Origin: an uncultured Acetobacteroides sp.
Lineage (GTDB): Bacteria > Bacteroidota > Bacteroidia > Bacteroidales > ZOR0009
Direction: 5' to 3'
Length of the DNA: 64,000 bases
Assembly (NCBI RefSeq): GCF_963678165.1
Contig: NZ_OY782755.1
Span: 2,604,001-2,668,000, forward strand
Of this stretch, positions 46,472 to 55,483 are shown in pieces (the first letter of the stretch is position 1; every line of letters begins with the position of its first letter). The position numbers and the translations under genes are program-made. The notes under the pieces were generated by a model. That model was given only the letters and a program-made list of their open reading frames with translations, was not told where the DNA came from and ran no database searches.

Positions 46472-47437
46472 TTATTTAATGTAGTATGTTCCGTTTTGCA
46501 GCGAAACCTGAACATTGGCCGAAAGCGATATGGTTTGCATAATCTCGGCTAATGGACGTTTATCGAAATTCGCAGTTAGTATTCGTTGCTTAATATTAGG
46601 CGATTCGAGCTTATAGCTGAAATGGTATGCTTCGGCAAGCGTATTAAGAACCCTCGAAAGTGGTTGCCTGTCGAAGTAGAACTCAAGGGTCTTCCATGCT
46701 ATGAAGTTGGAGTTGTCGTTCTTCATTTTGACAACACTCCCGGTTTGCCTATCGAATGTTCCCTTTTGGTTTGGCGTTAGCAGAACCTGCCTGTTGGCTG
46801 TCGAGCCAAAGCCTACCTTACCCTCCGTGACGGTAACAACGACAAGTTTCTCGGAAGAGTACGAGCGAACGTTAAACTTGGTACCCAACACTCGGGTTCT
46901 TGTTTTTGCTGTGTGAACCACAAATGGGTGGCTGGAGTCGTGAGCAACCTCAAAGTACCCCTCGCCATCGAGGTATATGTTACGTGTACTGGTAAACTTC
47001 TTTGGATACTTGATGGACGAATGAGCGTTTAGCCAGATATGGCTACCATCCGATAGAACAACATTTATGGCTGACATGTCTGCTCTTAGCTCTGCCATAG
47101 CAGCGGGGGCTTGCTTTCTATGCAGGTCATTCATAAGCCACCAGCTTGTAAGGCCCACAAGTAAAACAGCCGCAACCTTCCACCATACGCTTGGTAGTAG
47201 GCGTGCTTTGGGTTTAATCGCAGCCTTTTCGGTAACCTTCTTTAGGGCTGCTTTGGTATCGGGAACAAACTCGATGGGTAGCGAGCCGTAAGCTTGGTAG
47301 TAGCGTTGCAGCTGTTCGAGTATCATCCCGTTCTCCTCTGCGCTAGCAAGCCATTCGTTTACCTTTTGGGTTTCGATGGCATCCGCTTGGTTGGTAAATT
47401 GTTTTTCGAGTAGCGTCCAAGGTATATCGTGTTCCAT
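46472..47437 (-). CDS. FecR-family anti-sigma factor
   Basis: I start at ATG 47437 (MEHDIPWTLLEKQF); an upstream ATG at 47470 would add 11 residues lacking family character. 321 residues. N-terminal cytoplasmic anti-sigma part, one membrane helix about 95-112 (KVAAVLLVGLTSWWLM), periplasmic FecR domain about 125-230 (VVLSDGSHIWLNAHSSIKYP; YLDGEGYFEVAHD) and a C-terminal DUF4974 domain (DRQPLSRVLNTLAEAYHF). Holds the ECF sigma factor until the receptor signals. Confidence 0.93.
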   Translation of the reverse strand: MEHDIPWTLLEKQFTNQADAIETQKVNEWLASAEENGMILEQLQRYYQAYGSLPIEFVPDTKAALKKVTEKAAIKPKARLLPSVWWKVAAVLLVGLTSWWLMNDLHRKQAPAAMAELRADMSAINVVLSDGSHIWLNAHSSIKYPKKFTSTRNIYLDGEGYFEVAHDSSHPFVVHTAKTRTRVLGTKFNVRSYSSEKLVVVTVTEGKVGFGSTANRQVLLTPNQKGTFDRQTGSVVKMKNDNSNFIAWKTLEFYFDRQPLSRVLNTLAEAYHFSYKLESPNIKQRILTANFDKRPLAEIMQTISLSANVQVSLQNGTYYIK

Positions 47438-47497
47438 AGTAAATGTCGATTTTCTATGGGTATGACACATCTCGAAAGCAATACCCTCAAATGCCTG

Positions 47498-48061
47498 CTA
47501 AAAAAATGCAATAATACTCGAAAGGTATGGCGACAACTTTGCTCGGAGCTTCTTTAGCGCTATGCCCATTTGGTTTTCGACGGTTTTGGGAGAGATATTG
47601 AGCTGTTGGGCTATCTCGTTGTAGGTAAGGTTTTGGTTTCGGCTAAGATCAAAGATTGTTCGGCACTGCTCGGGTAGCTCGGCAACGGCCGTATCTATAA
47701 GATGGCTTAACTCCTCTCGCTCGCAGAAATTAATGATATGCCCAACCTTTGATGCCTGTTCTTGGGCAAACTCATCCTCGTGATGTAAGCGAGTTTTTGA
47801 GTTGCGGATATGGTTTAGTGCCCTGTTTTTTACCGAAGTGTAGAGGAAAGAGCGAATAGAGGTGTTAATGGTTAACCTATCTCGTTGCTCCCACAGGTTG
47901 ATAAATACCTCCTGAACGATTTCCTCCGAGGTATCATTATCTTTTAGGTAGGTATATGCAAAACGACAAAGGTTCACGTAGTAATCAGCAAAAAGCTGAT
48001 TGAATAGCCGCTGGTTGCCATGTTGAAGTTCCCTGCAAAAATGATTAAGCGTATCGTTCAT
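47498..48061 (-). CDS. ECF RNA polymerase sigma factor (FecI-like)
   Basis: 187 residues. Region 2 about 25-90 (YVNLCRFAYTYLKDNDTSEE, EIVQEVFINLWEQR), region 4 about 125-175 (LPEQCRTIFDLSRNQ, LTYNEIAQQLNISPKTVENQ). First gene of an operon with fecR, STN-type TonB receptor and DUF4249 lipoprotein; it should activate that operon when the receptor binds its ligand. Confidence 0.95.
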   Translation of the reverse strand: MNDTLNHFCRELQHGNQRLFNQLFADYYVNLCRFAYTYLKDNDTSEEIVQEVFINLWEQRDRLTINTSIRSFLYTSVKNRALNHIRNSKTRLHHEDEFAQEQASKVGHIINFCEREELSHLIDTAVAELPEQCRTIFDLSRNQNLTYNEIAQQLNISPKTVENQMGIALKKLRAKLSPYLSSIIAFF

Positions 48062-48172
48062 TATAATTGTTACCGTTAAATTTTATAGGATTCTTTGCAT
48101 AAACGCCAGTGAACGGCATTTTAGTATGCGAAGCAATTATCCACTCTTCCCATCAAAAGCACTACCATTGGT

Positions 48173-49888
48173 TTAAAAGATATCCAGCTTCTGCAGCCGC
48201 ATCTTAATGGCGCCCTTGCTACGGTCGAAAAAGTCGGAGATTTCGGTAATGCTCCACCCCCTATCGTAGAGTTCCACCAGCTTGCGATCGTCATCGGGCT
48301 TCCAGCCCTTATGCGATGCGGCGGGTTTGGGAATAGCCACAGGTTCAATAGCCTTCTCCATCTTGGCGCGCGAGGCCACCGCCCGCACGCTGCCCGTTTG
48401 CGAGATGGCGTAGTCCACCAGCCGTAGCTCTACCGGAAGGTTCAGCCTTTTGCGGGCACGGGTTGCCGCCACGTAGAGCAGGTTTACCTCCTCGTTGAGT
48501 TCATCGGCCCGTGCCGGGTTGATGGCAAACTCGCGGCGCAGCTTCTCCTCGGTAAAGAAGTCGTTGGCCAGCGTCACCTCGTCGTACTCCATGCCCTTAC
48601 ATCGATGAACTGTTGAGAAGACGATATCTGCCTTTGCCTTATCCTTATCCTCGGTGTGGCTCTGCTTTATCTTGTTGATGAGCGACGGCAGCTCGGGTCC
48701 GTACTTCTTCACCATCTCCAGCATCGACTTCAGCTGCACGTCGTCGGTTTCCTCCACATACTCCTCAAACTCGTAGATGTCGCCAAACGATCCGATGAGC
48801 CCATCACGCACCTTATCCTTTGCGCCACGCTGCAGGTAGATGATGTCGAGCAGCGACGTTCCCTCGTCGCCGTAAGTGTACGAGCTGATGTTACCCTCGA
48901 AGTAGATGCTGCCCACCTTTTTCTTGTCTATGAGCAGTTCGATGGCCTTATCGAGCAGGCTGATGTTGGTACGTGCCACAAACGCCCTCGAATGGATAGT
49001 CCCCGAGGCATCGCCCATCCCGCTAATGTACGGAGGCACAAACGAAGAATTGAGATTCCCCTTCAGCTGCAGGATGTTCTGCGCCAGCGCGGCCACATCG
49101 CCATTAAAGCGAAAACTGGTAGAAAGGTTCTGCGACTTAAAGCCAACTGACTCCAACGAGTTAATGGCGTAACGCCAGCCGTAAATCTGCTGGTGCGTAT
49201 CTCCTACTATGAGCTTTGTGCCTCTTTGCTTCAGAAAGACATCGAGCATGGCCGCCGAGGCATCCTGACCCTCATCGAAGAGCAGATGGCTGTATGGAAG
49301 TGTTGGATTGGATAGCTGAAACTTTTTTAGGTAAAAGTCGTGCGTGATCTCCAGTTCGCCGCTGTCCATCTTAGCCAAGAAAACGCGGGTAAGGTACTCG
49401 ATGGTGTCGTAGTTGGCCTGTACGAACTGGCGTGCCCCATCATCCTTTACAGCATCGAGGTAGTTTAGCTCCTGCACCTTTCGGCTTGGACTATTGCAGA
49501 AGTAAGCGGCAAAGCGGTTAACGTGGTTAGCCATGGTAAGGGCATGCACCAAATCCATGTTCCTACCTAGGCTAAGAATGCGCACCAGTTCGTGCGTTTG
49601 GTAGCCAAATCGAACACGGTAGCCCGAACCCATCACCACATGCTTAAAGGCCAGCGAGTGCGCCGTCTCTACCCTCACATTCGATAGTCCGGCACGAGCA
49701 AACTTCTGCTCGGCCTCCAGCTTCACCGACTTGTTAAAGGCAATGTAGAGTAGTCCTCGGGCATCTTGCCGCTGACGGGCATACTCGATAATGGTGGTAG
49801 TTTTCCCCGAACCGGCAACAGCATTAACCTTCACATCGGCACTCTCGTGCACAATGGTAGCCTGCTCGTTGGTGAGCTTCATCATCAC
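48173..49888 (-). CDS. UvrD/Rep-type superfamily 1 helicase with C-terminal Myb-like HTH
   Basis: 571 residues. Walker A AGSGKT at 25-30; Walker B LLFDEGQDAS; motif III VGDTHQQIYGWR; motif IV LSTSFRF; motif V STVHRCKGMEYDEV; motif VI LYVAATRARKRL. More like FBH1/short UvrD-like helicases than full UvrD. The last about 45 residues (WKPDDDRKLVELYDRGWSIT, EISDFFDRSKGAIKMRL) form a SANT/Myb-like helix-turn-helix, an unusual addition. Monocistronic with its own promoter. Confidence 0.9.
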   Translation of the reverse strand: MMMKLTNEQATIVHESADVKVNAVAGSGKTTTIIEYARQRQDARGLLYIAFNKSVKLEAEQKFARAGLSNVRVETAHSLAFKHVVMGSGYRVRFGYQTHELVRILSLGRNMDLVHALTMANHVNRFAAYFCNSPSRKVQELNYLDAVKDDGARQFVQANYDTIEYLTRVFLAKMDSGELEITHDFYLKKFQLSNPTLPYSHLLFDEGQDASAAMLDVFLKQRGTKLIVGDTHQQIYGWRYAINSLESVGFKSQNLSTSFRFNGDVAALAQNILQLKGNLNSSFVPPYISGMGDASGTIHSRAFVARTNISLLDKAIELLIDKKKVGSIYFEGNISSYTYGDEGTSLLDIIYLQRGAKDKVRDGLIGSFGDIYEFEEYVEETDDVQLKSMLEMVKKYGPELPSLINKIKQSHTEDKDKAKADIVFSTVHRCKGMEYDEVTLANDFFTEEKLRREFAINPARADELNEEVNLLYVAATRARKRLNLPVELRLVDYAISQTGSVRAVASRAKMEKAIEPVAIPKPAASHKGWKPDDDRKLVELYDRGWSITEISDFFDRSKGAIKMRLQKLDIF

Positions 49889-49911
49889 TCGCTAATGGAT
49901 TTGGTTGGCGG

Positions 49912-49919
49912 CAAAGATA
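49912..49919 (-). promoter_or_regulatory. Candidate -7 element TATCTTTG for the helicase
   Basis: Exact TAnnTTTG match on the minus strand, 23 bp upstream of the start codon. No convincing -33 element. Confidence 0.5.
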
Positions 49920-50304
49920 GAAAAATAGGGAGTAGGGAGTGGTAAGGAGGGATCAGAAAGGCGTTATAAACTATTCCTTATTTCTTCAGACTTAAAGAAT
50001 CATTCCCTCCTCCTTAATCTAAGCAAGACTAGCGACCAGCGTTGTGCATGTTCTTCAACTCCCTCTTCTTCCGATTAATTCCCGCTTAACTTCTATCAGC
50101 AGTATTAACTTCATCTAAAACCCACCCCTGCCCCTCCCAAGAGGGGATAAACAGCCTTGATTATACTGAGTCATTTATTCTAATATCATGTATCCTCCCA
50201 TTTAACTTCTGTATAACTTCCGCTTATTCCCTTTAACTTCTCTCATAAAAAAAGAGGCACACCATTACGGCTAGCCCCTTTGCATTAACAAACATGTCTA
50301 TTCA
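49920..50304. other. Intergenic with REP-like hairpin
   Basis: About 385 bp. Contains the small palindrome CCCCTCCCAAGAGGGG at 50131-50146, related to the element at 51301. Otherwise no gene found; the sucD terminator lies at its right end. Confidence 0.5.
50247..50283 (-). terminator. Probable terminator of sucD
   Basis: Imperfect stem AAAGAGGC / GCCCCTTT with one mismatch and a long loop, A-run at left (minus-strand T-tract). Lies 22 bp after the sucD stop. Confidence 0.5.
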
Positions 50305-51174
50305 TTATGATAATACTCGTTTTACAGTAACTCCAATATCGGCGGGCGACTCTACCACATGAACGCCGCACTCGCGAAGCACCTGCATCTTGGCTGCAGC
50401 AGTATCCTCTTCGCCACCAATAATTGCGCCTGCATGCCCCATCCGTCGTCCCTTGGGGGCGGTTTGCCCTGCTATGAATCCTACCACAGGCTTTGTGCCA
50501 TGATCCTTTATCCAGCGGGCGGCATCGGGCTCCATGGTTCCACCTATCTCGCCAATCATAACGATAGCATCGGTTTCGGGATCGTCCATAAGCATCTTCA
50601 CAGCATCAAGCGTAGAGGTTCCTATGATGGGATCGCCTCCAATACCAATGCAGGTGGATTGCCCCAAGCCAACCTCCGTCAGCTGGTAAACGGCCTCGTA
50701 GGTAAGCGTGCCGGATTTGGAGATGATGCCGACCCTACCCTTTTGGTGGATAAACCCTGGCATAATCCCCACCTTGCACTCACCCGGGGTGATAACGCCC
50801 GGACAGTTTGGTCCAACCAGCCGAGTATCCTTATCCTTAAGGATAGCCTTTACCTTAACCATGTCCTGTATAGGAATGCCTTCGGTAATGCAAACCACCA
50901 GCCTAACGCCTGCATCGGCAGCCTCCATTATTGCATCGGCAGCAAAGGGTGCTCGTACAAATATCACCGACACATCGGCGCCCGTTGCCTTAACGGCATC
51001 CTCAACGGTATTAAACACCGGACGATCCAAGCACGTAGTGCCACCCTTGCCGGGAGTAACACCTGCAACCACGTTGGTTCCGTACTCAACCATCTGCGCC
51101 GTATGAAAGGTGCCCTCGCTACCGGTAATTCCTTGCACAACAATCCTCGAATGCCTATCTACTAGTACGCTCAT
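50305..51174 (-). CDS. sucD: Succinate--CoA ligase, ADP/GDP-forming, alpha subunit
   Basis: 289 residues, full length. CoA-binding Rossmann domain ([17 protein letters not shown]), [33 protein letters not shown], and the phosphohistidine motif GHAGAIIGG near residue 247. Forms a complex with SucB-type beta subunit (sucC) to interconvert succinyl-CoA and succinate. sucC is not adjacent, which is unusual as the two are normally one operon. Confidence 0.96.
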   Translation of the reverse strand: MSVLVDRHSRIVVQGITGSEGTFHTAQMVEYGTNVVAGVTPGKGGTTCLDRPVFNTVEDAVKATGADVSVIFVRAPFAADAIMEAADAGVRLVVCITEGIPIQDMVKVKAILKDKDTRLVGPNCPGVITPGECKVGIMPGFIHQKGRVGIISKSGTLTYEAVYQLTEVGLGQSTCIGIGGDPIIGTSTLDAVKMLMDDPETDAIVMIGEIGGTMEPDAARWIKDHGTKPVVGFIAGQTAPKGRRMGHAGAIIGGEEDTAAAKMQVLRECGVHVVESPADIGVTVKRVLS

Positions 51175-51300
51175 GTGATTTTCGTTTCCTTAATAACCTA
51201 ACAAGAGCTAAAAGGTTGAATCTTGGAGAGGAGTTTTTTTCAAGAAGAAGTTAGACGACAGTGGCTTCTTATCTTTTGCCTTGGTTATATAGAAAGTACT

Positions 51301-51447
51301 CCCCTCCTTTTCAAGGAGGGGTCGGCGCAGCCGGGGGTGGTTGTAAGCGAATAATGCATTACTTCTGAACCAAAACCACCCCACCCCCCGCTTCTCGGGA
51401 TTTCCGCTTCGCTACACCCTTCGGGCACCCCTCCTTAAAAGGAGGGG
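51301..51447. repeat. REP-like compound inverted repeat
   Basis: 147 bp with CCCCTCCTT-tt-c-AAGGAGGGG at 51301-51321 and CCCCTCCTTAAAAGGAGGGG at 51428-51447 at the ends, and GGGGTGGTT (51334-51342) pairing with AACCACCCC (51374-51382) inside. Short copies of the outer palindrome recur at 50131 and 53103. Lies between divergent sucD and mnmE. Confidence 0.85.
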
Positions 51448-51528
51448 AATCGCTCGATGGATAGATGGTGCAAATTATGTAAGAACGGTCATAGTGGTCC
51501 ACCCTACACCCCTACTCCCTATTTTCAC

Positions 51529-51536
51529 TATCTTTG
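51529..51536 (+). promoter_or_regulatory. Candidate -7 element TATCTTTG for mnmE
   Basis: Exact TAnnTTTG match 19 bp before the ATG. The -33 region lacks a clear TTG. Confidence 0.5.
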
Positions 51537-51555
51537 CGCTACAATTCTTTAGAAG

Positions 51556-52959
51556 ATGATAGATAGCTCCACCATAGTAGCCGTTGCCACTCCTGCCGGG
51601 CAGGGGGCCATAGCGGTAATCCGTCTTAGCGGTCCCGATGCCGTTACCATTGCCGATAAGCTGTTCCATTCGCCATCGGGCAAGAAGCTGGCCGATCAGA
51701 AGGCCAACACCATCCACTTCGGAAAGTTGGAGAACGAGGAAGGAGTTATCGACGAGGTGCTGGTATCCATCTTTAAGGCGCCACACTCGTTTACGGGCGA
51801 GGATTCCGTGGAGATCTCGTGCCACGGCTCGGTGTACATCCAGCAGCGCGTGGTTGAGGCTACGCTCAAAGCTGGCGCCACGCTTGCCCAACCGGGAGAA
51901 TTCACCCAGCGCGCCTTCCTCAACGGCAAGTTCGACCTGTCGCAGGCCGAGGCGGTGGCCGACCTGATTGCATCTACCAACAAGGCAAGCCACCGGCTGG
52001 CGATGAACCAGATGCGCGGCGGTTTCTCGAAGGAGATCGAACATCTACGCGAGCAGCTGCTCACCTTCACCAGCCTAATTGAGCTGGAACTCGACTTCAG
52101 CGAGGAGGATGTGGAATTTGCCGACCGCTCGAACCTGCGCACCCTCATCACCAACATCATTAGCCATACCGACAAGCTGGCAAAGACCTTCAGCCTTGGG
52201 AATGCGGTGAAGAACGGCATCCCCGTTGCCATCGTCGGAAACCCCAACGTGGGCAAATCGACCCTGCTGAACGCCATGCTCAACGAGGATAAGGCCATCG
52301 TTTCGGAGATTGCCGGCACCACCCGCGACGTGATTGAGGACACCTTCACCATTAAGGGCATCTCGTTCCGGTTTATCGATACTGCCGGGATACGCCATAC
52401 CAACGATACCATCGAGAGCCTGGGCATCGAGCGTACCTACAAGAAGATTACGCAGGCATCCATCGTGCTGCTGCTTATCGACCCAACGGAGTCGGAAGAG
52501 AGCGCCGACCACTCGGTGGCCAACGTGTTTAAGCGCATCAGCGACGACCAGCACCTTGTTGTGGTATTCAACAAGATTGATGGCGCTACGCCTGCCCTTA
52601 TCGATCCGCTTAGGGCACGGCTCAGGGCGAAGTACGACGGGAAGATCGATATCGTTGCCATATCGGCCAAGCAGCGCACCAACCTCGACGAGGTTAACCG
52701 CCTGCTGGTGGAAAAGGCCGGGATGGAGCAGATGTCGGAGTCGAGCGTTATTGTTACCAACATGCGCCACTACGAGGCGCTGGTAAACACCCAGGAGGCG
52801 CTGGAGCGCGCCCTCGAAGGGCTGGACTCTGGCATCTCGGGCGACTTCCTCTCGCAGGACATCCGCGAGGCCATCTTCTACCTGGGGCAGATCACCGGAA
52901 CCATCTCCACCGACGATATCCTTGGAACCATCTTCAGCAAGTTCTGCATCGGAAAGTAG
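51556..52959 (+). CDS. mnmE: tRNA-modifying GTPase MnmE (TrmE)
   Basis: 467 residues. N-terminal formyl-THF-binding domain about 1-120, helical domain, inserted GTPase domain about 220-380 (GNPNVGKST with Lys234; DTAGIRHT; VFNKID), and the invariant C-terminal CIGK (464-467). With MnmG it makes the cmnm5 group at U34 of tRNAs reading NNA/NNG codons. mnmG is not in this window. Monocistronic. Confidence 0.98.
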   Translation: MIDSSTIVAVATPAGQGAIAVIRLSGPDAVTIADKLFHSPSGKKLADQKANTIHFGKLENEEGVIDEVLVSIFKAPHSFTGEDSVEISCHGSVYIQQRVVEATLKAGATLAQPGEFTQRAFLNGKFDLSQAEAVADLIASTNKASHRLAMNQMRGGFSKEIEHLREQLLTFTSLIELELDFSEEDVEFADRSNLRTLITNIISHTDKLAKTFSLGNAVKNGIPVAIVGNPNVGKSTLLNAMLNEDKAIVSEIAGTTRDVIEDTFTIKGISFRFIDTAGIRHTNDTIESLGIERTYKKITQASIVLLLIDPTESEESADHSVANVFKRISDDQHLVVVFNKIDGATPALIDPLRARLRAKYDGKIDIVAISAKQRTNLDEVNRLLVEKAGMEQMSESSVIVTNMRHYEALVNTQEALERALEGLDSGISGDFLSQDIREAIFYLGQITGTISTDDILGTIFSKFCIGK

Positions 52960-52982
52960 ACGTTCCTTCAACATCATAGGAT

Positions 52983-53016
52983 AAACGCCCGGAGATTGCT
53001 CTGGGCGTTTTTGTTT
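52983..53016 (+). terminator. Rho-independent terminator
   Basis: 12-bp stem AAACGCCCGGAG / CTCTGGGCGTTT (one wobble), 4-nt loop, then TTGTTTTG. 23 bp after mnmE. Confidence 0.85.
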
Positions 53017-53260
53017 TGTTCCCTTGCTGGCGAAGGTAACTGCCCATAATCGTCAGTTATGGATTTTTCTCAAAACTCAAATGCATATTCATGGCTCATT
53101 ATCCCCTCCTTAGGAGGGGATAAGCAGTTTCAATCATGTGCTGGCACTTAATATCTATCTTTTTCTTTCAAAAAATATAACTCTATGCATCCGCTTAGCT
53201 TGACGGCTATAGAGCCTGCCTTCTCCAACTCTACACTTTACACTACCGGCTGATAATCCT
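53017..53260. other. Intergenic with two dispersed repeats
   Basis: Holds the palindrome CCCCTCCTTAGGAGGGG at 53103-53119 (REP-like family of 51301) and the 17-bp word CTTAGCTTGACGGCTAT at 53194-53210, which recurs at 55714-55730. No gene seen. Confidence 0.55.
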
Positions 53261-53296
53261 CAAAAAAATCGTCTGAGACTTACGCCCCAGACGATG
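53261..53296 (-). terminator. Rho-independent terminator
   Basis: 8-bp perfect stem ATCGTCTG / CAGACGAT, 12-nt loop; seven A at the left give the minus-strand T-tract. Lies about 100 bp after the phosphoesterase gene. Confidence 0.75.
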
Positions 53297-53395
53297 ACTA
53301 CCACATTCGTTACACCCTCCATTTATGGTGGACCTACAACGGTAGGTATAGTACTAACACATCCTAATAATGAATATCGCCTTAACGTATATATT

Positions 53396-54154
53396 TTATG
53401 CTCTCTGCATTTTTAGCTTCTCCTTACGCCTATCCAGCACTTGGCGGCACTCCAGCTTGGAGTACTTGATGGTTTCGCACCGAAGGGTTTCGGTATCCAA
53501 CACCACGCCCTGAAAGCGGCCAAGGGTGCAGCTGCCGGTATTGCAGTACTGCTTCTTGCTGTTCAGGTAGTAGGTGTTGTGGCTCTCCACCTTGTGGGTG
53601 TGCCCCAGCACCACCACGTCGTAGCTGCGGAGGAGCTTTAGCGCGTGCTTGAGGTACTTGTAGGTGTTATACTTCCGGGGGATGCGGTTGATATCCTCCA
53701 GCCCTTCGATGGTGCTGAAGTAGACATCCTCCACCCACCGAATGCCGATAAGCCGCTTGAGCAGCAGGTGGAGCCCGAAGCCGATTGCTCGGCCAATCCG
53801 TGTACCATTAAGGAAATCGGCATCGTGCCCATGCTCGAAGTAGATCTTCTTGCCCTGAGCGTTTACAATGGTGTGATGGAAAACGCCGATGGGGCTAATG
53901 AAGTCGTGGTTGCCCTTTATGACGATGGGCTTAATCGACTTGAAGTACCGCATCAGCTCCTTATTCTTGAGGTAGGCATCGCGGAAGCGGTACTTGTACA
54001 ACTCTAAGATGTCGCCGTTGAGCACCACCTGGTCGATCCTATAGCTTTCGACGACCTGCTTCAGCATGGCGATGAAGTCGGCGTTCGACCACTCGAACGT
54101 GCCGAAGCGGTCGCCATTACCCAGGTGCAGGTCCGATATTACCAGAACATTCAT
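53396..54154 (-). CDS. Metallophosphoesterase (LpxH-like)
   Basis: 252 residues. Calcineurin-like motifs: DLHLG (Asp8, His10), LNGDILEL, KGNHDFIS, FEHGHDAD and VLGHTHKVE. Resembles UDP-2,3-diacylglucosamine hydrolases but with a different central region (GRAIGFGLHLLLKRLIG, hydrophobic). Follows the GT28 gene by 12 bp; the pair may act in glycolipid metabolism. Exact substrate uncertain. Confidence 0.85.
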   Translation of the reverse strand: MNVLVISDLHLGNGDRFGTFEWSNADFIAMLKQVVESYRIDQVVLNGDILELYKYRFRDAYLKNKELMRYFKSIKPIVIKGNHDFISPIGVFHHTIVNAQGKKIYFEHGHDADFLNGTRIGRAIGFGLHLLLKRLIGIRWVEDVYFSTIEGLEDINRIPRKYNTYKYLKHALKLLRSYDVVVLGHTHKVESHNTYYLNSKKQYCNTGSCTLGRFQGVVLDTETLRCETIKYSKLECRQVLDRRKEKLKMQRA

Positions 54155-54166
54155 CTTCCTATCTTT

Positions 54167-55318
54167 TTATGCGTAGATGTACTCCGACACCATCGAGGTG
54201 CCGTTGGCGATGCCCAGCTGGCCGACGCGCTCCTTGTAGCGGTTCATCACCCCGTCGTTGCTGATAAAGCGGAGCGCGGCGCGGCTAATCCGGCTGGGCG
54301 ACTTCTCGTACACCCCCACGCCGTTGTGGAGCACGTAGTCCAGGTTGCCCTTCTCCTGCTCCCAGATGTAGGAGTTCACGATGGGTATCTTGCCGCACAT
54401 CAGGATCTCCATGATGGTGTTGGGGCCGCACTTGGTGACCACCACATCGGCGATGCTGATGAGCTCGTACACGAATCCAACAAAGCCCAGGATGGTGAGC
54501 GATGCGAAGCGCCCCTCGAGGCCAGCGCCGAGGAGCGCCTTTCGCTGTACCTCGTCGCGCCCGCACACCACCACCACGTTGGCATCCAAGCCAAGATTAA
54601 CCATACTCTTGAGGATGTCCATAGCTCCCGGCATTCCGTCGCCGCCACCCAGCAGTAGTATGGTCTTCTTAGCTTGATCTATCTTTAGGGTTTTCATAAC
54701 CTCCACCTTTTCGGTCTCGCCCAGGGGCTGCTCGAAGCGCGAGTTCACCATAAACGGGAATACCGACACCTTATCCTCGGCCACCCACCGCTCCTTGAGC
54801 ACCTTGGCCCTGAGCCTATCGCTGAAGAGCACGTAGCAGGGCCCCTTGCGCAGGAACCAGAACGGGTGTGCCGTAAACGGGTCGGTAACGATAACCTCCA
54901 CCTTGACGTTCAGCCCCAGCTCCTCCACCAGGTCCATCACCGGCTTGATGATGAAGAAGTGGAACACCACAATCTTTTCGGGGTTGGTGGGGAGCACCAC
55001 GTCGCGCACGTACTCCTTGATGGGCCTGCCCACCAGCGCAGCCGTGGAGTGCAGGACGGGCTTCAGCTTATTCACCTCGTACAGCACCGAGTACACCCAC
55101 TTGGCCTTGCGCTGCGCCAGCCGGTAGCCATCCTCCACCACGCCGTTTACGTAGCGGGGGCCATCCTCTAGGCAGTTAAACAGCATGGGCGTGCAGCTGT
55201 TGGGGTACTTGTGGTTGAGGTACGATGCGATTGATCGGGCGGGAGCCTCGTGCCCGCCACCTGTTTTCAGGTAGAGAAGCGCGATGGGCTTGTGGGCTTT
55301 GGGGGTTGATGCGTTCAT
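54167..55318 (-). CDS. GT28 glycosyltransferase, MGDG-synthase/UgtP-like
   Basis: 383 residues, GT-B fold. N-terminal MGDG_synth-type motif KTGGGHEAPARSIASYL and the C-terminal donor site LLLGGGDGMPG and DVVVTKCGPNTIMEILMCG, IWEQEKGN. Relatives transfer a hexose from UDP-sugar to diacylglycerol or make related glycolipids at the membrane. First gene of a two-gene operon with the phosphoesterase. The lipid acceptor is inferred from family only. Confidence 0.87.
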   Translation of the reverse strand: MNASTPKAHKPIALLYLKTGGGHEAPARSIASYLNHKYPNSCTPMLFNCLEDGPRYVNGVVEDGYRLAQRKAKWVYSVLYEVNKLKPVLHSTAALVGRPIKEYVRDVVLPTNPEKIVVFHFFIIKPVMDLVEELGLNVKVEVIVTDPFTAHPFWFLRKGPCYVLFSDRLRAKVLKERWVAEDKVSVFPFMVNSRFEQPLGETEKVEVMKTLKIDQAKKTILLLGGGDGMPGAMDILKSMVNLGLDANVVVVCGRDEVQRKALLGAGLEGRFASLTILGFVGFVYELISIADVVVTKCGPNTIMEILMCGKIPIVNSYIWEQEKGNLDYVLHNGVGVYEKSPSRISRAALRFISNDGVMNRYKERVGQLGIANGTSMVSEYIYA

Positions 55319-55341
55319 TTGCAGGTTGTTTTTCTACACCT

Positions 55342-55349
55342 CAAACCTA
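55342..55349 (-). promoter_or_regulatory. Candidate -7 element TAGGTTTG for the GT28 operon
   Basis: Exact TAnnTTTG match on the minus strand, 23 bp before the start codon. Confidence 0.5.
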
Positions 55350-55416
55350 CCACCGGTAAGCTAAGTTAAGGTAGGGGGAATATTATCTTTTGCTGAACGA
55401 TGGAGGGATGCCCGTT

Positions 55417-55483
55417 TACCTTGGGGTAATGTAGGCTTAACGGAGAGGGCTACAACGCCAATACTGCAGATGCCAACGTGAAG
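55417..55483. repeat. Direct repeat, left copy (leader of a 21-bp array without the array)
   Basis: Near-palindrome TTACCTTGGGGTAA at 55417-55430 and, after a gap, a 35-bp block at 55449-55483 (begins GCTACAACGCCAATAC, ends GCCAACGTGAAG) identical to 57325-57359. After it comes a single sequence that weakly resembles one unit of array D. Confidence 0.9.

Noticed and set aside
48173..49888. Helicase as part of an anti-phage defence system
   Set aside because: No nuclease, sensor or toxin gene lies next to it and it appears monocistronic.
50359..51165. 268-residue plus-strand frame opposite sucD
   Set aside because: Antisense shadow; sucD is certain by its motifs.
52075..52977. 300-residue minus-strand frame opposite mnmE
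   Set aside because: Antisense shadow of mnmE, which has all GTPase motifs and the C-terminal CIGK.
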